From Candidatus Latescibacterota bacterium (GTDB lineage Bacteria > Latescibacterota > UBA2968 > UBA8231), in the NCBI GenBank assembly GCA_007571365.1, contig RKRN01000192.1, forward strand, positions 1 through 37,687: 37,687 nucleotides of DNA, given 5' to 3'. The notes beneath the pieces are model-generated. The model worked only from the letters and a program-made list of their open reading frames with translations, made no database searches and had not been told where the DNA came from. Below are positions 34,767 to 37,687 of the stretch, piece by piece. A program made the position numbers and the translations under genes. Within the stretch, counting starts at the first letter, position 1; every line of letters begins with the position of its first letter.

Positions 34767-35874
34767 GTAAGTAATCGAAAATTTTGCTTGCTAGAGCCTC
34801 TGCGAGGGGAGGTGGAACTGAATTTGCAACCTGTCGATGCTGGTCTAGGTTTTTCACAGTGCCTGTTCTACTGCGTATAGGTCCTTTTAGGATATACGAA
34901 TCGGGATAGCCGTGAATTCTCATATATTCCCGCGGAGTGAGATACCTATCTTCGATGGGATGGTAGAAAATTTCTCCACACCGTAATGTATTGGCCGGTC
35001 TATCTCTATGCAATCTCAAGTACTTTGTGGTGTCTTTTGATTTAAGTCCTCTAAGCAGTTTTTGACCTAAATGAATCTGAGCGGCTAGGTATGACCCTTC
35101 GGGAACTTGTGCGATGCGTTCCCTATCTCTATCTGGCGTTACATCGACGTGGCTGTCCTCGCGGTCGTAGAAGGTAGTTCCTTTTATTTTTAGCGCAGGT
35201 ATTCCTATATTTTCAATTGCGGAACCGATACCACGATGAGGTTTGTACGAAAACAGTCCGTTACATTCTTCTAGCGGAGCATATGTTCGTTCTGGAAAGG
35301 AAAAGCCATTTTTCTCTAGTGTAGCTATCACGAATAGTCGTTCTCGCAGTTGAGGTACGCCATAATCTGCAGCTAAGATAACTCTCCATTTGGAGGAGTA
35401 ACCAGCGTTTTCTAAGGCTGTTAAAAATTTTTCAAAAATTTCGCCTTTTCGCTGTTTTGATCCTTTTGCTGAAAGAAGCCCTTTTACTTGCTCAACTAAA
35501 ATCACCTTTGGTTCGAACTCTTCAGCAAACCGAACCATCTCGAATAATAACATGCCTCTCTCGTCCTTTAAGCCAAGTTGCTTTCCTGCTAAGGAAAAGG
35601 ATTGACATGGGGGGCCTCCAAAAAGAAGATCGAGTTCGCCTTTCTCTAGGTGTAGGCCTTTGCGAAATTCGGTTGGATCGATCGCTCTAATATCTGACTC
35701 AACAATTTTAGTATCCCTTTTTTCGCGTTCTCTTGCCGTACGTAGTGTGTTGCAGCAGTGTTTATCTATTTCTATCTGTGCTAGAATATTGAATCCCGCA
35801 TCCTGTACGCCTATATCCATTCCTCCGGCTCCAGAGAAAAGACTTAGTGCCTTATATCTTGGGGAACTATTCAT
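34759..35874 (-). CDS. DNA (cytosine-5)-methyltransferase
   Basis: This 371-residue enzyme protects DNA from the adjacent endonuclease. Motif I is LSLFSGAGGMDIG (residues 10-22). Motif IV GGPPCQSFS near 87 has the nucleophilic Cys. Motif VI reads VEQVKGL (Gln where Asn is usual, catalytic Glu kept), motif VIII is PQLRERLFVIA, and motif X is HRQVANSVPPPLAEAL. The variable target-recognition region between VIII and IX is about 110 residues. GGAGGAG at 35885-35891 precedes ATG 35874. It is transcribed first, so modification would be expressed before restriction. Low GC like its partner, indicating joint transfer. Confidence 0.92.
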   Translation of the reverse strand: MNSSPRYKALSLFSGAGGMDIGVQDAGFNILAQIEIDKHCCNTLRTAREREKRDTKIVESDIRAIDPTEFRKGLHLEKGELDLLFGGPPCQSFSLAGKQLGLKDERGMLLFEMVRFAEEFEPKVILVEQVKGLLSAKGSKQRKGEIFEKFLTALENAGYSSKWRVILAADYGVPQLRERLFVIATLEKNGFSFPERTYAPLEECNGLFSYKPHRGIGSAIENIGIPALKIKGTTFYDREDSHVDVTPDRDRERIAQVPEGSYLAAQIHLGQKLLRGLKSKDTTKYLRLHRDRPANTLRCGEIFYHPIEDRYLTPREYMRIHGYPDSYILKGPIRSRTGTVKNLDQHRQVANSVPPPLAEALASKIFDYLHE

Positions 35875-35933
35875 ACTGATTCCACTCCTCCATCCTCAAC
35901 AAGTCAAGGTGAACTCCATATCGGATAGCTACC

Positions 35934-36184
35934 GCTGAAGATAACGTAGCTCCTCGTCTCGACTTTGCAAGGCTAGCAAGTCGTCGTTGACGGCAGAGTC
36001 GCCGGTACCAGCGTCTGCCAGCGTACGAGCAAGCCGCATGACTAGTGTTGTTGCGTGGCGGTGAACTGCCAGTGGGGAGGTCGGCGTGGAGCGCGTGAGG
36101 CTGCTGACTGAGTACGCGCAAAGGGCGATAGGGAGCCAATAGGGGCCGCGCCTTGGCCGCGAGGGCGACGACTAAGCACAACAT
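35934..36184 (-). pseudogene. Decayed second copy of the nucleosidase-like gene
   Basis: The minus strand starts at 36184 with MLCLVVALAAKARPLL, nearly identical to the start of the gene at 33582 (MLCLVVALAAEARPLL). At the DNA level 36140-36184 and 33540-33582 differ at only a few bases. After about 20 codons the sequence jumps to the C-terminal part (VLSQQPHALHADLP) and then loses frame, while DNA similarity continues down to the block GCAAGGCTAGCAAGTCGTCG, shared exactly with the intact copy. About 170 central codons, including all catalytic motifs, are deleted. The copy is in direct orientation to the intact one, with the restriction-modification pair between them. Confidence 0.85.
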
Positions 36185-36265
36185 GAAGGCTAATATACCG
36201 GCTGGCCGCCCCTCGGCAACTTGATTTACACGACATCTGCTCTCAATGCACGTCTTCTCTCGTGC

Positions 36266-36338
36266 CCCTAGGGAGTGCGGGCCTCTGGCCCGCCATTGAG
36301 GGTTTTAAGACCCGCTTCAAAGCGGGACATCCCTAGGG
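36266..36338. repeat. Two-hairpin repeat element bounded by CCCTAGGG
   Basis: The palindrome CCCTAGGG occurs at 36266-36273 and again at 36331-36338. Between them are two perfect hairpins: GCGGGCC-TCT-GGCCCGC (36277-36293) and CCCGCTT-CA-AAGCGGG (36311-36326). The first shares GTGCGG..GCCTCTGGCCCGCC with 27958-27979. The right-hand CCCTAGGG contains the TAG stop of the neighbouring oxidoreductase gene. It looks like a small non-autonomous or REP-like mobile element; it could also act as a transcription terminator, although no T-run follows. Confidence 0.6.
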
Positions 36339-37403
36339 CCTGTCAGGGAAAAGCGTCCCTTTTAGTGCCTCGGCGTAAGTTTGCGACTGCCCGGAGTGGT
36401 CGCCGCCGAGCCAGCGATAGGCCCGCGGATAGAGCGCGAGCGAGCGGTCGGCGAGCGGCAGGTCGAGCGGCACGTTGCCCCACAGCGCCGAGTACTTGGC
36501 GGCGATGGCCACTTCGAGCGATTGCCGCAAGTCGTGGCCAGAGATGGCCAGCTCACCGCCGTTTTCTACGACATCCAAAAACGACAGCACCGAAGTGCCC
36601 ATGTAGGAAAAGCGGGGATATTCAAGTGGGGTATAGGGGCGGTTGATCTTGGTGCGGGGACGGCCTTGGAAAATCTCGGGCGGCCCCCAATCCCAGCGCA
36701 CGAGCGCGTCGTCGGTCCACACTTCTACGCCGCGGCTGGGCGTGGGGTGGCCAAAGACCGGGCAGACGAGCCCGTTGCTAAGTGAAAATTGTCCGTTGAC
36801 AATCAGGCCCTCGTCGTCGTCGCGGGCAAGGGCTTCCGGCGGCGTACCCCATGCGACTACTTGAGTCACCTCGGCTTGGGTGAACAGCCGCAAAACGGCG
36901 ATGTGCTGACAGCCACCGCCGGAAATCTCGCCGCCCCAACCATGGACGCTGGCCCCGCGCAAAGGGCCGTACTCGCCGGCGCGTAGCCAACCGGCTGCTT
37001 CTTGCACTGCTCCCATAGCCCGTTGCAGGTTGCCGCCGGCAAAAACTACGCCGCGCGCTTGGCACTCGTCGACCATGGCATCGACATCCGACAGGCGGGC
37101 CTCAATGGGCTTGTCGGCAGAAACGCCCTTGACGCCGGCTTGGGCGGCGGCGATGACGGCCTCCTTGATGTACTGGCCGGGCAGTACGACTGCGGCAATA
37201 TCGGGGACGACGTGCCGGAAAAGGTCCGGTGCATCCCGATAGAGGGCGCGGATGCCGAAGCGCTCGCCGACGGCTTGGCGGCGCTCGGGGTTGTATTCGG
37301 CGATGGCGACCAGTTCGGTGTTGGGCAGGGTTTGATAGACTTCGGCGTAGTGCTGGCCGAGGCGGCCACAGCCGATGATGGCGACCGCGTGTTGTTCATT
37401 CAT
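36333..37403 (-). CDS. Gfo/Idh/MocA family oxidoreductase
   Basis: This 356-residue dehydrogenase starts at ATG 37403, seven bases after AAGGAG on the minus strand; the frame is open to 37472 but without such a site. The Rossmann motif is IIGCGRLGQHYAEVY (residues 9-23). SADKPIEA near 93 is the EKP-type motif with Asp in place of Glu. The substrate region has WGGEISGGGCQHIAVLRLF near 155, where the usual D-x-x-x-H pair is reduced to the His. The last residues FPDRP and the TAG stop overlap the repeat element at 36266-36338, so the original C-terminus may have been altered. The substrate is unknown, probably a polyol or sugar. Confidence 0.85.
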   Translation of the reverse strand: MNEQHAVAIIGCGRLGQHYAEVYQTLPNTELVAIAEYNPERRQAVGERFGIRALYRDAPDLFRHVVPDIAAVVLPGQYIKEAVIAAAQAGVKGVSADKPIEARLSDVDAMVDECQARGVVFAGGNLQRAMGAVQEAAGWLRAGEYGPLRGASVHGWGGEISGGGCQHIAVLRLFTQAEVTQVVAWGTPPEALARDDDEGLIVNGQFSLSNGLVCPVFGHPTPSRGVEVWTDDALVRWDWGPPEIFQGRPRTKINRPYTPLEYPRFSYMGTSVLSFLDVVENGGELAISGHDLRQSLEVAIAAKYSALWGNVPLDLPLADRSLALYPRAYRWLGGDHSGQSQTYAEALKGTLFPDRP

Positions 37404-37437
37404 GGAAAACTCCTTTGGGTTGATCCGATCCAAGTAG

Positions 37438-37687
37438 CTACATGCCCCATACCTCAATCCCCACCCCGCCATCCGCCATCCGCCGGTCGTGAAACAGCTT
37501 GTCCGCCCAACGCCGACCTTGGCGCCGGTCGAAAATCACCAGATGGCCCGCTTCCGCACCGCAGCGGTCTATGTACTCGGCCGTCTGTTCCACGCCCTCG
37601 GCGATGGTTTGCTCTACGCTCTTGTGTAGCACCTTGCACTCGACGACGAACCGGCGCGTCTGCTCGCCCTGTGGCCACACAATCAGC
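37438..37687 (-). CDS. C-terminal fragment of AAA ATPase/PD-(D/E)xK nuclease-type protein (partial)
   Basis: The frame is open to the right edge and stops at 37438. The visible 82 residues include RRFVVECKVLHKSVEQTIAE, where Glu and Lys fit the end of a PD-(D/E)xK core, then EQTAEYIDRCGAEAGHLVIF and DRR. This ending (LxQxxxYxDRxGxxxGxLVIFDRR) is typical of AAA-ATPase-like and DUF1703-type proteins that carry a C-terminal nuclease-like domain. It is not close in sequence to the DUF4143 protein at 17991. The ATPase portion, if any, lies outside the window. Confidence 0.65.
   Translation of the reverse strand, partial: LIVWPQGEQTRRFVVECKVLHKSVEQTIAEGVEQTAEYIDRCGAEAGHLVIFDRRQGRRWADKLFHDRRMADGGVGIEVWGM

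Overview
The window is GC-rich (about 60-65% by eye) and comes from an uncultured-type bacterium. There are no rRNA, tRNA or other taxonomic marker genes, so placement is inference. A FlgD/type IX-secretion-like C-terminal tail at the left edge, a gliding-type ABC transporter (GldA/F/G-like) joined to a Bat aerotolerance operon, and Gfo/Idh/MocA and phytanoyl-CoA-dioxygenase-like genes together fit an FCB-group lineage such as Latescibacterota, or a Poribacteria-like bacterium.

Layout. (1) 1-83: tail of a secreted protein, then a 361-base leader with a candidate extended -10 promoter. (2) 445-13058, + strand: a tightly packed ten-gene operon. It encodes an ABC ATPase, an ABC-2 permease, a 1083-residue protein with two tandem GldG-like modules, a DUF4340 protein, a short BatD-like anchor protein, and then BatA, BatB, BatC, BatD and BatE. 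The MoxR ATPase and DUF58 protein that normally accompany Bat genes are absent. (3) 13102-14157: Gfo/Idh/MocA oxidoreductase. (4) 14202-15315: wreck of a type III-like restriction-modification locus, with the methylase N-terminus joined to the nuclease C-terminus. (5) 15355-19181: a COX2-like cupredoxin that has lost most CuA ligands, a 645-residue protein of unknown function, and an AAA/DUF4143 ATPase with a palindrome-bearing, apparently leaderless promoter. (6) 19211-23512: uridine-kinase-like gene, a methyltransferase fragment, PolX (with two of three polymerase aspartates missing) coupled to CysQ, and a small membrane protein ending at a perfect hairpin terminator. (7) 23582-28937, - strand: RND efflux pump, its adaptor and an M48 lipoprotein protease. 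(8) 29000-31805: SDR and spore-photolyase-like radical SAM pair, with a divergent DMT transporter. (9) 31913-33582: PhyH dioxygenase and an MTA/SAH-nucleosidase-like gene. (10) 33669-35874: an AT-rich NotI-family restriction endonuclease plus C5 methyltransferase. This island is followed by a decayed second copy of the nucleosidase gene in direct orientation, so it is flanked by a long direct repeat. (11) 36266-37687: a hairpin-rich repeat bounded by CCCTAGGG, a second Gfo/Idh/MocA gene whose stop codon lies inside that repeat, and the tail of a PD-(D/E)xK nuclease-type protein.

How it works together. The first 13 kb looks like one envelope machine: an ABC exporter with periplasmic accessory domains plus VWA/TPR/BatD membrane proteins, probably co-translated. 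The rest is a mosaic of metabolic and efflux genes broken by at least three DNA-modification loci: one apparently intact (NotI-type) and two decayed. This suggests repeated gain and loss of restriction-modification systems. Three very compact junctions (TGATATG or ATGA overlaps) on the minus strand suggest translational coupling of PolX with CysQ and of the radical SAM protein with the SDR.
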